Assembly: GCA_013396655.1 (NCBI GenBank)
Contig: WBMV01002649.1
Coordinates: forward strand, 21,009-85,008
Length of the DNA: 64,000 bases
Reading direction: 5' to 3'
DNA from: Campylorhamphus procurvoides
Taxonomy: Eukaryota; Chordata; Aves; Passeriformes; Dendrocolaptidae
The notes below the pieces were generated by a model that saw nothing but the letters and a program-made list of their open reading frames with translations, had not been told where the DNA came from and ran no database searches. The translations under genes and the position numbers were made by a program. Positions 13,401 to 33,559 of this stretch are shown piece after piece. Numbering within the stretch: position 1 is the first letter of the stretch; each line of letters begins with the position of its first letter.

Positions 13401-16400
13401 TGGTTTGAATAACTAAATGCAAATTGACTGGATCACAGTCAGTTTTCATGCTCCTGCTTGGCTGAAGCTTTGGAAGCAGCAAGCTCACAAGGTCCAGCAT
13501 TGTGTTGGGTACGTGGAGTTTGGAATACACAGAAACTGAGCTTACCAAATAGGAAGTGTTGTCCTTCTTATGAGCACTGAGACACAACTGGGCTGCTGGA
13601 TTGTGGGGAAGAGTTTCTTTATCATTTCTGCACTAGTTAAAATCTTAACAACCATCACATTTAACTCTTCTTTGTTAATGGGCTAATCAAAGGTTAATGG
13701 CATTGAATCCCATCTTCCCCCCCAGATTCCCTATTTGTTCTCTAGTGGAATCAGCCTCCTCATCCCCAACATCAGACTTTGGCCTTTTTTTCAGCAATTG
13801 AGAATGTGTTTAGAGGTTGGTCTGGGAGCTGATGTCAGAAGTTACCTTACAAATACTTAACCCAAGGTGTTTCTCAGGCAGGTGCCGTGCCCTGCCTTTG
13901 GTTACTAAATATCATAAACGATGTAAATAATTAAAACTGTTGTTTTGGCAGCCAGTCCTGTTGACATCCCTGTCCCTTTCTGTTCTCTTCCAGGGGTGGC
14001 AGATGGTGTAGGTGGCTGGAGAGACTACGGGGTGGACCCTTCTCAGTTCTCAGGGACTCTGATGAGGACGTGTGAACGTTTGGTGAAGGAAGGACGGTTC
14101 GTGCCCAGCAACCCCGTGGGGATCCTCACGGCAGGCTACTGTGAGCTGCTGCAGAACAAAGTCCCTCTGCTGGGTAAGGCCCCCACAGGGAGCTTCTCCT
14201 TCCCCCCGGGCTCTGGGGTATCGCCACATGGCCCTGGGGAGGCTTGCTCGTGTCTGCTGTCAGCTTCTGCAGCAAACTTCTCTTCATTAGCTGAAAACAC
14301 ACAAATGGAGTTGGTTTGGTAGCATGCTTCTCTCTCTGGTGTGTTTAAAAGCTGTTTTAATTAAGCTGGTGATGCAGGGAGTGTTTGTGTGTGTGTGTAT
14401 ACCTCAAATAAAAGGGCAGCAGCCTTTCTGTGTGAAGGGTGAATTCACCAGAGTCTGCAGAGTGAGTGCTGCAGCCCAACACGCTGTGGCACATGTGCTC
14501 ACCCTGTGTTTTGTAGGTATAAATAACTGTCCTCTGCTGAAAACTCTTCATGGTTGTGGCTTTTTGTTTGAGCTCTGCAAGGAAAAATATTTCCTGAGGA
14601 TAACTGGATGCAGTTCTGCTCATTCCTGGCCTTACTGCTCCTGTTGCCTTTTATGTCCAGTGAACTCAAACCCCAGTTGGTTGACTCCAGTAGTTTATAT
14701 CATCTGATCTCTGGGAGTATTATTTTTATAAATCTTTGTGGGGGATTCGTTACAGATCTTTTTGAAAGCCAGCTGAAGTAGATGCCTCACATATTCTGTG
14801 TCAGCCTTGATGTGAGACAGGGCATTCAGCTGCCTGGGGAATGGGAGCACACAGAGAGGTGACATTTGGCCTGAGCTGACAACCTTGCAAAGAGGACCCT
14901 TCTGTAAAGGACACGAGGCCTGTTGTGCACCAAGAAAGTGTTGGCCTGTGTGATATGTGCAGGCTCACCTGACCTTAAGCTCCTGTGCCAGAGGAGTGCA
15001 GGGTGAGCTATATTTAACTTGTCTGCTGAGCTGGGAGCAGATGTTCTCGCATTATACGCCTAAAGAATAGGCTGGAACCTCAGCAGTGACCTTAAGTGTC
15101 ACCAAAATAGCAGTGCTCAGTAATTACATTAGGATTTGGGGTGGTTAATGGTGCTTACTTGTGCAAAGCAGATGTAGCTGTAAGTGATCTCCAGAGTGGG
15201 CCACTGGTGAGAGCCTCCCCAGGGCTCTGGAGGCCGAGGCAGCTCAGCTGGGCCTGACCTTTGCTGTGCTGAAAAGCAGCGTGTGCTGAGTCACAAGATC
15301 TGCATTCCACACGTGGCCTCCTGGTTACACTCTGCTAATAGAGTTAGAATTTGAAACTAATGATCCTTACTGTTTCTCCTTTAACAGAGAGCAGTATTTT
15401 TAGAAGGAGGAATAAAACCCTGAAATTGCCACAGCAATGAGCGTTTGGAGCTTATTTAAAATAAAGTGAAGGGAGAGGACTTCATTAAGGAGGATTCATT
15501 AGGCAATAACTTTTCCTTGTTGCTCTCTAAGCCTGGATGCTTACTTGGTTCATCAGAATTGAATCCAGCAGATATTATAAAATAAAACTGAAATGGCAGC
15601 AAACTGTGCCAGTTATTTAAACACTCTCATGTTGCACAACAGTCTTGGACACTGTCACATGTAAAATCAGAACTTTTTCTCAATTCCTGCTTTGATTTAC
15701 CACTCAGTGAGGGTGGAGAAGGGCCTGTGTGTTTGCTGGGGAACAAACTCAGGGCGAGGGCATTGCAGGGAACCCTCTGTGTTGGAAAGGGAAGTGGCTG
15801 GAACTGGCAATGCCTGGAGCCAGCTGGACTTGTGCACCAGCAGGGCTGATCCTGAGCTGAGCTCACTGCAGGTCTGTCCAACATCTGGCTGTGTTTGGAC
15901 AATCCTGCTGGAGGAGCAGAGAAGAGAAGGTGAAGGTGAATGACACGGGGCAGAAGTCAGGCAGAAATGCTGCAGCTGTCCCACCCTTGAGGAGGGGAAG
16001 GTGGATGTGCTGTCTGCAGGATTGGAGCCAGTGCTGTTTGCTCTGGAGGACTTGGTGGGTGGGTTTCTTTGCAAAAATAACTGTTTTTGTGGCTTGCAAC
16101 CAAGCACAGTTGGTGGCTCTTCCCCAGTGAATGAACCAGGAATTCCTCAGTGCCCTCAAGCATGGCTGGGATAGGTCTGAGCACAACTGACACGTTTCTG
16201 TTGTTACTTTCATCTGAAATTGTATTTGTCTCTGAAACATGTTCTCTTTAAGCCTTGGAAGTTGCTCTCCTGACCGTGGGACAGGATTATTATTTGTTAA
16301 ACCTGAGGCAGGCTCTGCACAGCCAGGTGGGAAGAAAAGCATTTTCGTGTTCTGAGCAGGGAAATGCAGTAGGACCCAACACTTGATTGCAAACAGTTCT

Positions 16401-19400
16401 TTACTTGGCTTGGTTTAGTTCCAGCTGATGAGTGGAACTGTGTGGAGAGCACCTGGCATTGTATGGATGCTGCTGGAATTCTATTATGTCCTTGATTTCG
16501 GAATTTCAGTATTTTATGTGAGTTCTGTAAATCCACTCCTATAGCAGAATGTGCTGACAGGTGTTGGGATGGAAAACTGTAAATAAAGCCAAACAAAACA
16601 GGTACTTGTCAGCATAATGTGCTTACCAAAATCAAAGCAGGAAAAGTAGGTCCTACACATAAATCATACTTTATGTTGCAAAGCCTCTCACTGTCTTTAT
16701 TTTATCCTCATTTTGGCTTTACTGAGCATTTCCATTCTGATTTTCCTGCCTTGGTGAATGTGTGACTGGTTGAACTGGGCATGAAAGGGGTGAGAGGAGC
16801 AGCAGGGTGTGAGGCTGGCTAAGTGCAGGGCTGTTTGCAGGGAGCAGCACAGCCTGCATCGTGGTGCTGGACAGGAGCAGCCACCGCCTGCACACGGCCA
16901 ACCTGGGCGACTCGGGCTTCCTGGTGGTCAGGGGAGGAGAGGTCGTCCATCGCTCCGACGAGCAGCAGCACTACTTCAACACTCCCTTCCAGCTCTCCAT
17001 AGCTCCTCCAGAGGCAGAGGGAGTTGTCCTAAGTGACAGGTAAGGTGGGGGAGGAACTGGGGTGTTTAATCTCCCAGGAAGCTGCAGTTCTGCTGCTTTG
17101 GGGCTCTTTTGTATCATGTAGGGTTTTACCTCGTACCCAGTCAGGTCCTGCACCCGCCACTCCCCCTCTCCAGGTAATGGGGGCATTTGTCACCTTGTGC
17201 TTAACTTTGTGCCTGTTGCACAGTGTGACTTCACTGGGATAGTGATTATTAACTCCTGGTGGCCTGTTCCCACAGTTCTGATCCACGGGAAGGTGTCACT
17301 GGGCAAAGCTGGTGGATGTGCTGGTCATCCTGGATGGGAGGCTGCTCTGACCAGCAGCTTTGGTTCCAATCCCTGTCTGTGCTCCCTTGAGACTGTTTGG
17401 AGTAGCTAATTTAGATATCTTGGCACTGAGGTAGCAAGTGCTTGAAGAATAGAGCAGAGGGACATGTGACTGTAAGTTGTGTTTCCAAGTAGCTGTTTCC
17501 CTCAGCATATTGTATTTGACCAAAACGAGCAAAAAAACTGCCTGGCAGAACACCAAGCTGGGAATGAGAGGATGAGGAGAGGACAATCTGTTCACAGGAG
17601 TGAGTTCTTTCAAAGGCTGGCTTGTTCCTGTGTCTTCCCCTAAGAATGTCAGGCTGATCCATCCTCACTTCGTGAAGACTCATCAGCAAGATGAAATAAA
17701 TGTTTAAAAAGTCAGCCTTTAAATTGCGTTCAAATAGAACCAACTGGGTTGGAAAAGACCTCCAAGATCATCGAGTCCAAACAGACAGAGCTCTCAAAAC
17801 TGATTATTCACTCATTAAAGTGATACCCCTCACCTGACTGTAGGGAAATTGGACCAGGATCTTCAGGGAGGGGCTTTCCATGAGGGAATGCAGGAGGCAG
17901 CTCAAGTCTGTCATCTAAGGTTTGCACTCAGTGGTCTTAAGGGTCTTTTCCACCCTAAATGACCTATGAAGTTTCAAGGCTGGTGCAGTAAAGGCTATGA
18001 TTTCAATGCCAAAGTAGCTCTTTTTGAAAGTGTTGAAGTTGTTGAAACTCCTGACCGTTCTTGCATGTGGTTTTACTTCCCCATCATCCAACTGCCAAGA
18101 GGAAGCCGGGGTAGAACTCTGAAATTAGAACCCCTCAGTAATCCAACCTCTTTGTCAGACTGAAATTAAATGAACATTTGAGATTCCAGAATCTCCATTT
18201 CTCAGAGATTCTCTGTCATCCATAGGAAGACAATAAGCCCAGAAAGCAGAAGGACAATTGATCATGTCCAGTGGAAGTCAGGGAAGCCAAGTAATCTGAG
18301 TCATCCCATAATAAGGGAAGCACAAGATAAATGTGCTCCCACACTTGAGCTCTGAATCATGATTACAGCTCTGGCTGGTTCCTGTGCTGTTCCTGACATT
18401 AATTAGTACCCATGGGCTCATCGAAACGCTTCTCCAGGCCTTTCTTATTTGTTGTCCCAGTTCAGTGGTGAATTTGGCTAAATATGGGCACAGGCAAGGC
18501 AACGTCGACTCCAGCAGCCTTCCTGAGGCTGCACATCAGTGGAGCAGAGCAGCTCCCCTGTGTTTTGGCAGAGCCCTCTGGGCTGGGATGCAGCAGCTTC
18601 TCCCTTTGAAAGACCCCTGAGGAGTCTTTGAAAGTGAAAGGTTTGTTGTTGAGTCACCTCCGAGAATCAGATTTTTGCAGCAATATTTGTGGCCAAACGG
18701 GGTGTTTTCTCCTCTTGGTGTTGTGTAATGGCTTAGACACAAATATTCCAACTGGCTGTGGTCTCCTGGTAGTGATTTCCAGACATATTTCTTACTCCAC
18801 TGAATTAGAAAGTGATTCAGAATCCCGAAGTGCTTGGGCCATTATGGATTGTCCTTTGGAGCAGGAGGAAGGCCTGAGCTGCCATCCTGCTTACTGGGCT
18901 CCATGGGGACACCCTCCCGAAGCAGATCAGTTGGCAGGATCGTTCCTCTGGGGGTTGTAGCTGCACATCCTTGGTGGAAGGGCTGGGATCTGACCAGTTT
19001 GCAGTGGCAGTGCTGTGTCAGAGCTCCCTTGTCAGGCTGTCCTGCTGCAGGAGCTGCACACCCAGTGATCCCTTAGCACAGAAACCCCAGTGTGGTGAAG
19101 GGCAGGAGCTGTGGCTGTGCTGTTGGACATTCCCTGGGCTGTGTGAGGAGTCCTCTAACCTCTCTGTCCCCTCTCTGTGTCCTGTGTGTGCCCTGCCAGC
19201 CCCGAGGCTGCCGACAGCACGTCCTTCGATGTGCAGCTCGGGGACATCATCCTGACGGCGACGGACGGGCTCTTTGACAACATGCCTGACTACATGATCC
19301 TGCAGGAGCTCAAGAAGCTGAAGGTGAGCCCGGGGCTCCTCAGTCCCTCACACCTCCTGTGCTGCTAAACCTCTGGAGCCACTAGCACTGCTTTCAGTGC

Positions 19401-22199
19401 ACCTTTGTGCTTTAGATAAAAACCCCACCACAAAGTGCTGCATCCTTACAGCTTTCCACATGTGAGCAGTGGGAGGGATGGTGGCCCCAGAGCTCTGGCT
19501 CTTGGATCTGCTTCCAAGGCAGATGCAGAAGCAGCAGTTGGGTGTAAATGTCCCAAGGAGCAGCTGGTTCCCTGTCAGGAACAGGGCAGGGAAGGGGGGG
19601 TGTTCAGTCCAGGCACTGCCCTTGGCCAGCTCCTCACACCCTGCAGCTTGTAGGTGGTGCACATGAAAACAGAGCATCTTCCCTCGGGTTATTTGAGGGG
19701 GCAGCTTGCATTTCAAAGAACTTCCAGCTTTCCTGAGGGGTTGTAAACCAGGAATTCTAATGGAGCATGTGCTGTCTGAACTGTGGGTTGCACGTGCTAG
19801 AAAATATTTAATGTTCTGTTAAAAAGAAAATAAAAATCCTGGCAACTTTCCCAGGTCAGTGACCACAAATGTTCTTTTTAAATAGTAAAAATACATTAAA
19901 ATATTTTAATTCGGGTGAGAGCATTTAGCTTAGGGCTATTTACTTACAGAAAGGAAAGTGTACTTAAGGTGATATCAATATGTATAACCTCCCCGAGGAA
20001 ACTACTTTGCTACGAAATGCAAATAAGGGTGACACAGACAATTATAATGTGGTTTTAAAAGAATTTGGCCTGTTCTTACCCTGCAGCTACAGCAGTCACT
20101 ACCCCAGCCACCTCAGAGCGCTGTCTGTGGGAGGGCAGGGCTGTCCCTGGGGCTGCAATTCCCTGCTGGAAGAAGGCTGAGCTCCACCTTTTGGCGTGCT
20201 GGGGGAAGGCACTGGAGTCCCCCGCGGGGTTCAGCCAAAAGTTAATCACATAAACGCCTGCTAATTCCCAAACCTGCGGGGAAGGCTCTTGAAATGACAG
20301 GGCATTTAGAAGTGCTCACAGACAGAAAGGGCAGTGGTTGTCTGTCATGCTGGCTGGGGGCAGAGAAGCAGCAGAGATTGGAACTGGGAGAGGAGGCCCT
20401 TGAAATGCAGCCTGGAGGAAGTTTGTGCTCAGTGTGCTTTTATTTTTGGTCATCTGACTTTTAAAGTGCCCCTTGTGAGCTCTTGTTCATGGGGCTGAGA
20501 GGGTCAGGGGTGCAGGAATTGCACTGAAGGCAGAACACAAACACTTCCCCAAAACCTGAGTAGGAGGGAGGTTTGGTCTGTGCAGGGCCAGCTCCACGTG
20601 CCCCTTCCCTTCAGGGGATCTGTTGGGAGCATTAGTCTCCTGAGTTCCTAAATGCTGTAAGTCCTCCAAACCCAGTCCTGGAGCTGCTGGTGGGACTTGA
20701 GGCACACCCAGTTCCCGAAGCCTGAGGGATGGGGAGGGTTCTCTTGGGAAGGGAAGGCGACACTTCGTGCCCTGCTGTGGCCGTGAGGGACCTCCAGAAC
20801 TGGGGCACAGCAGCAGAGCAGCTCCTTGCTGGCTTCCTTGTAAGGACAAAGCTTTTCCCTCTGGACTGCAGAACTCCAACTACGAGAGCATCCAGCAGAC
20901 GGCCCGGAGCATCGCTGAGCAGGCCCACGAGCTGGCCTACGACCCCACCTACATGTCACCCTTCGCACAGTTTGCCTGTGACAACGGCCTGAACGTGAGA
21001 GGTGAGGGAGTCTGGGCCTCCTGCTCCTGCTCCTGCCAGCCCAAACGGACCCTCAGCAGAGGGGGGGCACTCCTGGGGTTCCAAAGGGCAGGGGGAAACA
21101 GAGCCTTGGGATTGTGGTTGGCAGGAGAGCACCGGGCTCGTGTGGGATTTGGGGCAGCACTGAGGGGTTTGGTTTTAATCTAATGTGCACATTCCTGTCC
21201 TGGGAATCCTGCCTGGTGGGAGCTCTCCAGGCTCCTGGGAAAGCTGGGCTTGGCTTGTTCCTTGGGTTTGGGGGTGTGGGTGGTGTTTTGGGAGAGTGGG
21301 GTTTGTCTCTTTTTTAAGGTCTTCTCTTCCTGCTGCATCTCAGCAGAGGTTCTGCCCAGTCTTGTGCAGTTTTGAGTTTTTTTGGCTGAAATTTGTGACC
21401 TTTGTACCATTGGCATCCCCATCCTGGTCTCTCCGCTGGTTCTGCTTCTGGGCTCTGGAACTACACTGACACCTGGCAGAGCTCAGAGCCCGAGCAAACA
21501 CCTTCCTTTGATTTATTATTTAATACAGTTCTGCCAGTAAAGATGTTCTCATCTCTGTATCAGGAGGGCAGGATTTCCTGCCCCTTTCCTAAGGTAGAAA
21601 CAACCCATAACACTGAGGCTCCGTGGTGCTCCAAGCTCAGTCACTCAGCAATGAAACTGCACATCCCTGGATCCTCTGGTGTGACTTCCCCATAACCAAA
21701 TCTCTCTCCTGAGCCCTTTCTCCAGGATCTGAGTGTGTTGCTCTGGCTGTTGAGGATTGAAAAAGAGCTGCTACAAGTGTTAAGTAGCTTTTAGAAAGAC
21801 ATGAGGTAACAGAGTGCTGGAGAAGATGCTAAAGAGGTGTTTGAAATTCCTGACTTCCAGTGTCGGGTGTTTTGTGCCTTTATTCAGCAGCCTCCTGGAG
21901 AACAGGCTCTGTGCTCTGCCAGCTGCTGACAGTGCTCAGGTTCTGACCTCCCTCCACAGCCTGCTCTCACTGGTTTTTGTGCTGTGCAGAAAATCACTGC
22001 TCCCTCGGCTGGAGAGGAGTTTGTGTCTGCATGAACAGGCTTTGAGTGTTTCATTCTAAAAGGATTTCCCATGGGGACTGTCACAGATGATGAGAAGGTG
22101 ATGGGTTTGATGCAGTAAGTGGGTTTTTCCTTCCCTGCAGGGGGCAAACCAGACGACATCACCGTCCTGCTGTCCATCGTGGCCGAGTACACGGACTGA
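4477..22199 (+). CDS. PPTC7: PPTC7, mitochondrial PP2C-family protein phosphatase
   Basis: Six coding exons: 4477-4678, 13994-14173, 16841-17039, 19200-19323, 20872-21001, 22141-22199. Together they give 894 bases, 297 residues plus TGA, with compatible phases and GT-AG junctions. The translation follows vertebrate PPTC7 almost throughout. The start begins [15 protein letters not shown], an Arg-containing amphipathic stretch suited to a mitochondrial presequence. PP2C metal and phosphate motifs are present: GDDACF in exon 1, ADGVGGW (Asp71), LGDSGF (150-154), TDGLFDN (Asp216) and KPDDIT (283-286). The family is a Mn/Mg-dependent Ser/Thr phosphatase of mitochondria, linked to COQ7 dephosphorylation, coenzyme Q synthesis and restraint of BNIP3/NIX mitophagy. 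Human PPTC7 is 304 residues; the difference sits in exon 1, where the mammalian Gly run is absent. The promoter is lost in the gap just upstream. Confidence 0.97.
4713..4890. repeat. Pyrimidine-rich simple repeat after PPTC7 exon 1
   Basis: Almost pure C/T on the + strand, with repeats of 'ccttcccttccc' interspersed with 'cccaaacctaacc'. It begins about 35 bases after the first splice donor. Mirror-symmetric polypyrimidine tracts of this kind can adopt triplex DNA; that is inference. Confidence 0.85.
11806..11964. repeat. 42-base tandem repeat, four copies, in PPTC7 intron 1
   Basis: Each unit starts 'agggatccagctctcctggg' and ends in 'gcagggtctgtg'. Four copies follow one another with few differences, the last one truncated. 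An isolated n at 11881 lies at the junction of copies 2 and 3, suggesting an assembly join and uncertain copy number. The unit is 14 codons long, so frames stay open across it; this is not a gene. Confidence 0.9.
14174..22140 (+). other. PPTC7: PPTC7 introns 2-5
   Basis: Introns at 14174-16840, 17040-19199, 19324-20871 and 21002-22140. Apart from the inverted CR1 fragments near 17.75-17.97 kb, no repeat, RNA gene or nested gene was recognised. Confidence 0.8.
17747..17968. mobile_element. Two CR1 3' remnants in opposite orientation
   Basis: At 17753-17790 'gttggaaaagacctccaaga' and 'tcatcgagtccaa' are antisense CR1 3' sequence. At 17930-17968 'cttaagggtcttttccaccc' is the sense version. The two tails face each other about 140 bases apart within PPTC7 intron 3. 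Confidence 0.75.
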
Positions 22200-23451
22200 G
22201 GAGCTGCTGTGCCCCAGCCCTCAGGGGTTCCTGCTGGCAGGATCGAGCCCTCCTCCCTCCTGCCCGGCACAGCCGGCCCCGAGCCCGGCCCGGCCCCGCC
22301 GAGTCCTTGCTAAGAACCACTCGTAGAACACTGGGCTTGCTCTGCCAGCAAGAGATGAAGAAGCTCAAGGCCTGGAATGCCCTTCAGAGCTTAGTCCTTG
22401 CCCGTGCCAGGGGGAGGATCCATCCCACAGCGTTCCCGCACCGGAGGTGGGACTTTCCAAGGAGTAGGATTGGTTGGTCACCTTCCAAAGTAGCTCAGTA
22501 GGTAACCCCTCAGCACGAGGGCATCTCACCCTTCCCTAGGAGCGTTCGCTGTTCGAGGGTGTGTTACAGACCCAGTTCCATAAAGCATAGTCTTGTTCCA
22601 GTGGTAGCCGAGGTTTCGTGTTCCTGAGCTCCAGTTTTCAGGAGATTTATAACTGCTGTAAACTTTCTGCTCTTGCCATCCATGGTGTCAGCCTTAGGAG
22701 CCTTTTCTAGTACGAGATTTCAAACAAACCTAGTTCAAGTTATATGGATGCAAATGTGTTTTGTGATTTCAGGTGCTTAACTGTGATCTTAAAAAAGTTC
22801 TGCAGATCATTCGTCCATAATGGGCCTGGTTCTGGATGTTTTGGCTGTGGATAATTATTATGTTTTTTTAAAACAAAACTTCTAGCTCAGTCTCAAGCAG
22901 CCGAGCTGGCCACAGGTGAGGTCTTGGAGCATTTGGACCCATCTTCTGGTGGGAAATGCCCCGGGGGGAGGTTGCACAAAGCACTGGCTCGTCCTCACCT
23001 CCCACCGTCCTCCCTTTGGGTAGATCATTCTGTCGGTGATGGAGCATCATTTGTGTTAATTATTGCCATTGTCGCTTGTAGGACAGGATATGCTGCACCA
23101 GGTTAAGCCCAGCTGATCCTTTCTCACTCAACAGGCACCTCTCTTTGCTTCTGCTGCGGCAGCGAGTACGAAAATGGAAACTTAATGAATAACCAGCAAA
23201 ACTTACATTTCAGTAACTAAAGTTTAGGGGTTTCAATGAACCTTAATGATGTTTACAGTTATCTAACAGCCACTTTGCAATATGACATTTCCTTTTCAAT
23301 GACAGTAGCTCACGTTTGTGTCCCCCCTCCTTTTCCAGCCAGCTTTTCCTTTTCCTTTCCTGAGGCTCATACGAAAGCTGAGAGCTGTAAAGATATATAT
23401 ATTTTTGGTCAGTTTTTCATTAACTTTTTTGCTGGTAGAGAAGTATGTAGA

Positions 23452-23457
23452 AATAAA
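23452..23457 (+). promoter_or_regulatory. PPTC7: Candidate PPTC7 poly(A) signal, proximal
   Basis: AATAAA in an A/T-rich context 1.25 kb after the stop codon. Confidence 0.45.
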
Positions 23458-24415
23458 TTAAAGCCATGTTTTTATATATAAAAAGTCGGGTAATGTTGCT
23501 GTTTAGGTGAGTGCAGTTAAACTTGGTCAGTAAGGAATCTTTCCTGCTCTCAAGAGGAGATTTTTACTACCTGGTTTATTGTATTAAAACTGTTTAAGTT
23601 TGAGGTTACCTCAACTTGTTTAAAGAATTTTTGTGGACTTGTACTGTATATTTGCGTAACTATGTCAAGCTTTTATTTAAGGTCATTTAACATGTACCAT
23701 GTACATGTCATTTTACTATATTTCAATGCATCATGCTTGTAACAGGCATTTCATTTATAATAAGTGATTAATTTGGGAGCTCTTCAGTAATTTATCTGCT
23801 ATTCCTCAATTGGCATAATGTTAGGGATCTACTTTGAATCACCTTGTAATTACTTGTCAAAATGCCTTAACTACCCTAACTTGACCAAAATGGGATTTTG
23901 GTGAGGGTATGGGGAGGATTCTGTTCATGAGGAGAAATTCATGAGTGTTGTGACACACGAGCAGTGAGTGGTGGAGAACTTTGCACAACCTGTCAGTCCT
24001 TGTTCTGAGCCTGGCCCAGCTGTGCCTGGCTGGCTGGCCGAGGAATGTATTCACTGAGCACAGGGCTTTGTTCCTCGCCTTTGGGGGGCCTTTCTCTCCC
24101 AAATCTGGGTGTCTGCATTTTATCCGCCAGTATTTCCCCTCAGCTTCTGGCTCAGAGCAGATTTGATCAATTCTTGTGTCCCTCGACCTTCCTCCCTCCA
24201 GGAGCCCCGGGCTGCTGCTCTGCCCTGCTCTCAGCTCAGGCCCCAGCCCTGCTGTTTCCCCCCAGCTTTCCAGAACTTTCCCTGGGGATTTGTGCTGGTC
24301 AGAGGGAAGCACCAGGGTCTGGAATTCCCTGTGAGGCCGAGCTGTGCTCCCTGTCTGTACCCACAGAGCCCTTTGCCTCATATCACACCATGAGTTGTTG
24401 GTTTTTTTCCTTTTA

Positions 24416-24421
24416 AATAAA
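24416..24421 (+). promoter_or_regulatory. PPTC7: Candidate PPTC7 poly(A) signal, middle
   Basis: AATAAA within 'tttaaataaagaac', 2.2 kb after the stop codon. Confidence 0.4.
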
Positions 24422-25310
24422 GAACAAATTTGGATTTTGATTTACAAATCATGAGTTTTTCCCTCACCGGGCACACCAAAGACCAGTAAAGCTTTTAGCT
24501 TTTCCATCTGTTTATAAAGCAATACTGTATTATAAAGAATTGATATTTTTATCACATGCTTGATTGTGTTGGGTTTTTTTTAAGACGTGCACTCTGAACA
24601 TATCAAACTGATTTTTTCCTATGAACTTATCGCTGTCTGCGCACAAGAGACTCTGGGAGAAGGACACGACAGGGCCCATCCTAACAAAGTAATCCCCAGC
24701 AATGCAGGAAGCAGTGACATTGCCAGGGGCAGGATAGTGGGAATGGAAAGGTGTCGCCTGGCTTGGAAGTGAGCAGAGCCTGGAGCTGCTGCCGAGGGCT
24801 GGGGATCTGCAGGCACAGGGAGAAGGTGGGATTGCTGCAGCAGCATCAGGAGCGTGGGAGGTGCTGAGTTGTGCTCCTGCCCCTGTCCTGGGCAGAGCTG
24901 CCACACAGGCTCCCTCCAAAGGGCCTTTGCTGTGGTTCTCGAGGTCAGGCTGAGAACAAAACCAAAAAGCAGATCTGGGACCAGACAGGAGGGAGTGGAA
25001 AAGGGAGAGGAGAAGGTCTGGCAAAGGTGGGAGGGTTTAGTGATGGAGTCTCCGTGTCTTGGGAAGGGACATCCTTTGCAGGGGAGCAGGTGGTGTGTGT
25101 GGAGCCCACTGTAGGCAGCAGCTCCTGACAGGGGTGGCTGAAACCATGAAGCAAATCTGAGTCTGTACCTGAGGATGCTTTTTTGTTGCTGTTAAAATGA
25201 GACTATCATCTATGCTTACCTAAGAGGCAATTATGTGAATTTCATGTCTGAGGTATAACTTATGCAGGAATAGTTCTGTAAATACATTTAAATGAATTGT
25301 AAAGATATTT

Positions 25311-25316
25311 AATAAA
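25311..25316 (+). promoter_or_regulatory. PPTC7: Candidate PPTC7 poly(A) signal, distal
   Basis: AATAAA within 'tatttaataaatatag', 3.1 kb after the stop. It is about 330 bases from the opposing RAD9B signal, so both genes would end in the same short interval. Confidence 0.45.
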
Positions 25317-25643
25317 TATAGTATTTATACTAAAATGTGCTTTTTTAAAGTCAAGTGGCCTGCAAACCCTCTGTTTGTTGCTGTGGGGGTGGGATTGGTG
25401 GTGCAGAGGCACAGCCAGTGCTGGGGGGGCTGGGCTGTCACTGGGACCCCCCTCAGTGTCCCCAAATCCCACCTGAGTGACACCCAGCAGTCTGGCAGGA
25501 AGGTAGTGATCCTTTAAGTGACCAAAGACTGGGAATTGTGGTATTTCATCCCAGTGTGACTTTGGGAATACTGCACTGCCCCCACTTGTGGCTGAGAGAG
25601 ATGCAGGGAGGGAAAAGAATAACTCAAGTCTGAAACACAAACC

Positions 25644-25649
25644 TTTATT
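25644..25649 (-). promoter_or_regulatory. RAD9B: Candidate RAD9B poly(A) signal
   Basis: TTTATT on the + strand, AATAAA on the - strand, about 420 bases beyond the RAD9B stop codon. Confidence 0.5.
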
Positions 25650-26064
25650 TTTTAAAATGCAATTCTGTGACCACTTTGGTTTTTCAGTTAAACGCTGGTT
25701 CTGCAGAGTTTCTAAAAACATGAGCTATCCCCGAGCTGGGCTGGGGTTGGCTGTGCCAGAGGGGAGGGATGGGATGTTTCCCCACCTCCCTTAACTACAG
25801 CAGCAGCTTCCTCTGCCTGAAGTGATCCCAGGGTTTGAATTCAAACTGGGGGACTGTCAGCCTGCAGTGAGGGTGTTCTGGGAGCAGAACCCCCAGCACT
25901 GTCCCTGCAGAACCCATAACACACCAACCACAACGGAGTCAATGGTGCCCCAACCCTGTGCCACGCCAAGAGCACCAGCAGTTGCAGAACAGTCTGTGCT
26001 GCTGGGGCCCAGCAAAGGCACTGCCTGCTCAGCCTGGCCTGGCCTGGCCTGCCAGCCCTGGTGC

Positions 26065-33354
<7,290 letters not shown>

Positions 33355-33559
33355 GGCCGCCGCCCCCCCCACTCCCCTCAGGGCGCAGCGCGGGAAGCGC
33401 CGCTCTGGGAATTGCGGGATTATGGAATTATGTGGGTTTATGGAATATCCTCAGCGGGAAGGGACACACTGGGCCATCCTGCCCAGCCCCGGGCCCGGCA
33501 CGGACACCCCAACAAAGGGACATGGGCAGAGATCGCTGCAGGGAGGGCAAGGGAGGGAC

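Larger units (their letters stand above)
4679..13993 (+). other. PPTC7: PPTC7 intron 1 (9.3 kb)
   Basis: This is the largest intron in the window, bounded by GGTGAGT at the 5' end and TTCCAG before 13994. Apart from a pyrimidine tract at its start, an A/T-rich patch near 5521-5560, a G run near 8097-8108 and a 42-base tandem repeat near 11.8-12.0 kb, nothing was recognised. None of its open frames looks like a conserved exon. Confidence 0.85.
22200..25335 (+). other. PPTC7: PPTC7 3' untranslated region (extent inferred)
   Basis: Downstream of the TGA the sequence becomes A/T rich, especially 22560-23860, typical of a long vertebrate 3'UTR; human PPTC7 also has a 3'UTR of several kilobases. 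Candidate poly(A) signals occur at 23452, 24416 and 25311. A short near-palindrome of CATGTAC type lies at about 23690-23708. The true end cannot be set without transcript data; the last signal is taken as the outer limit. Confidence 0.6.
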
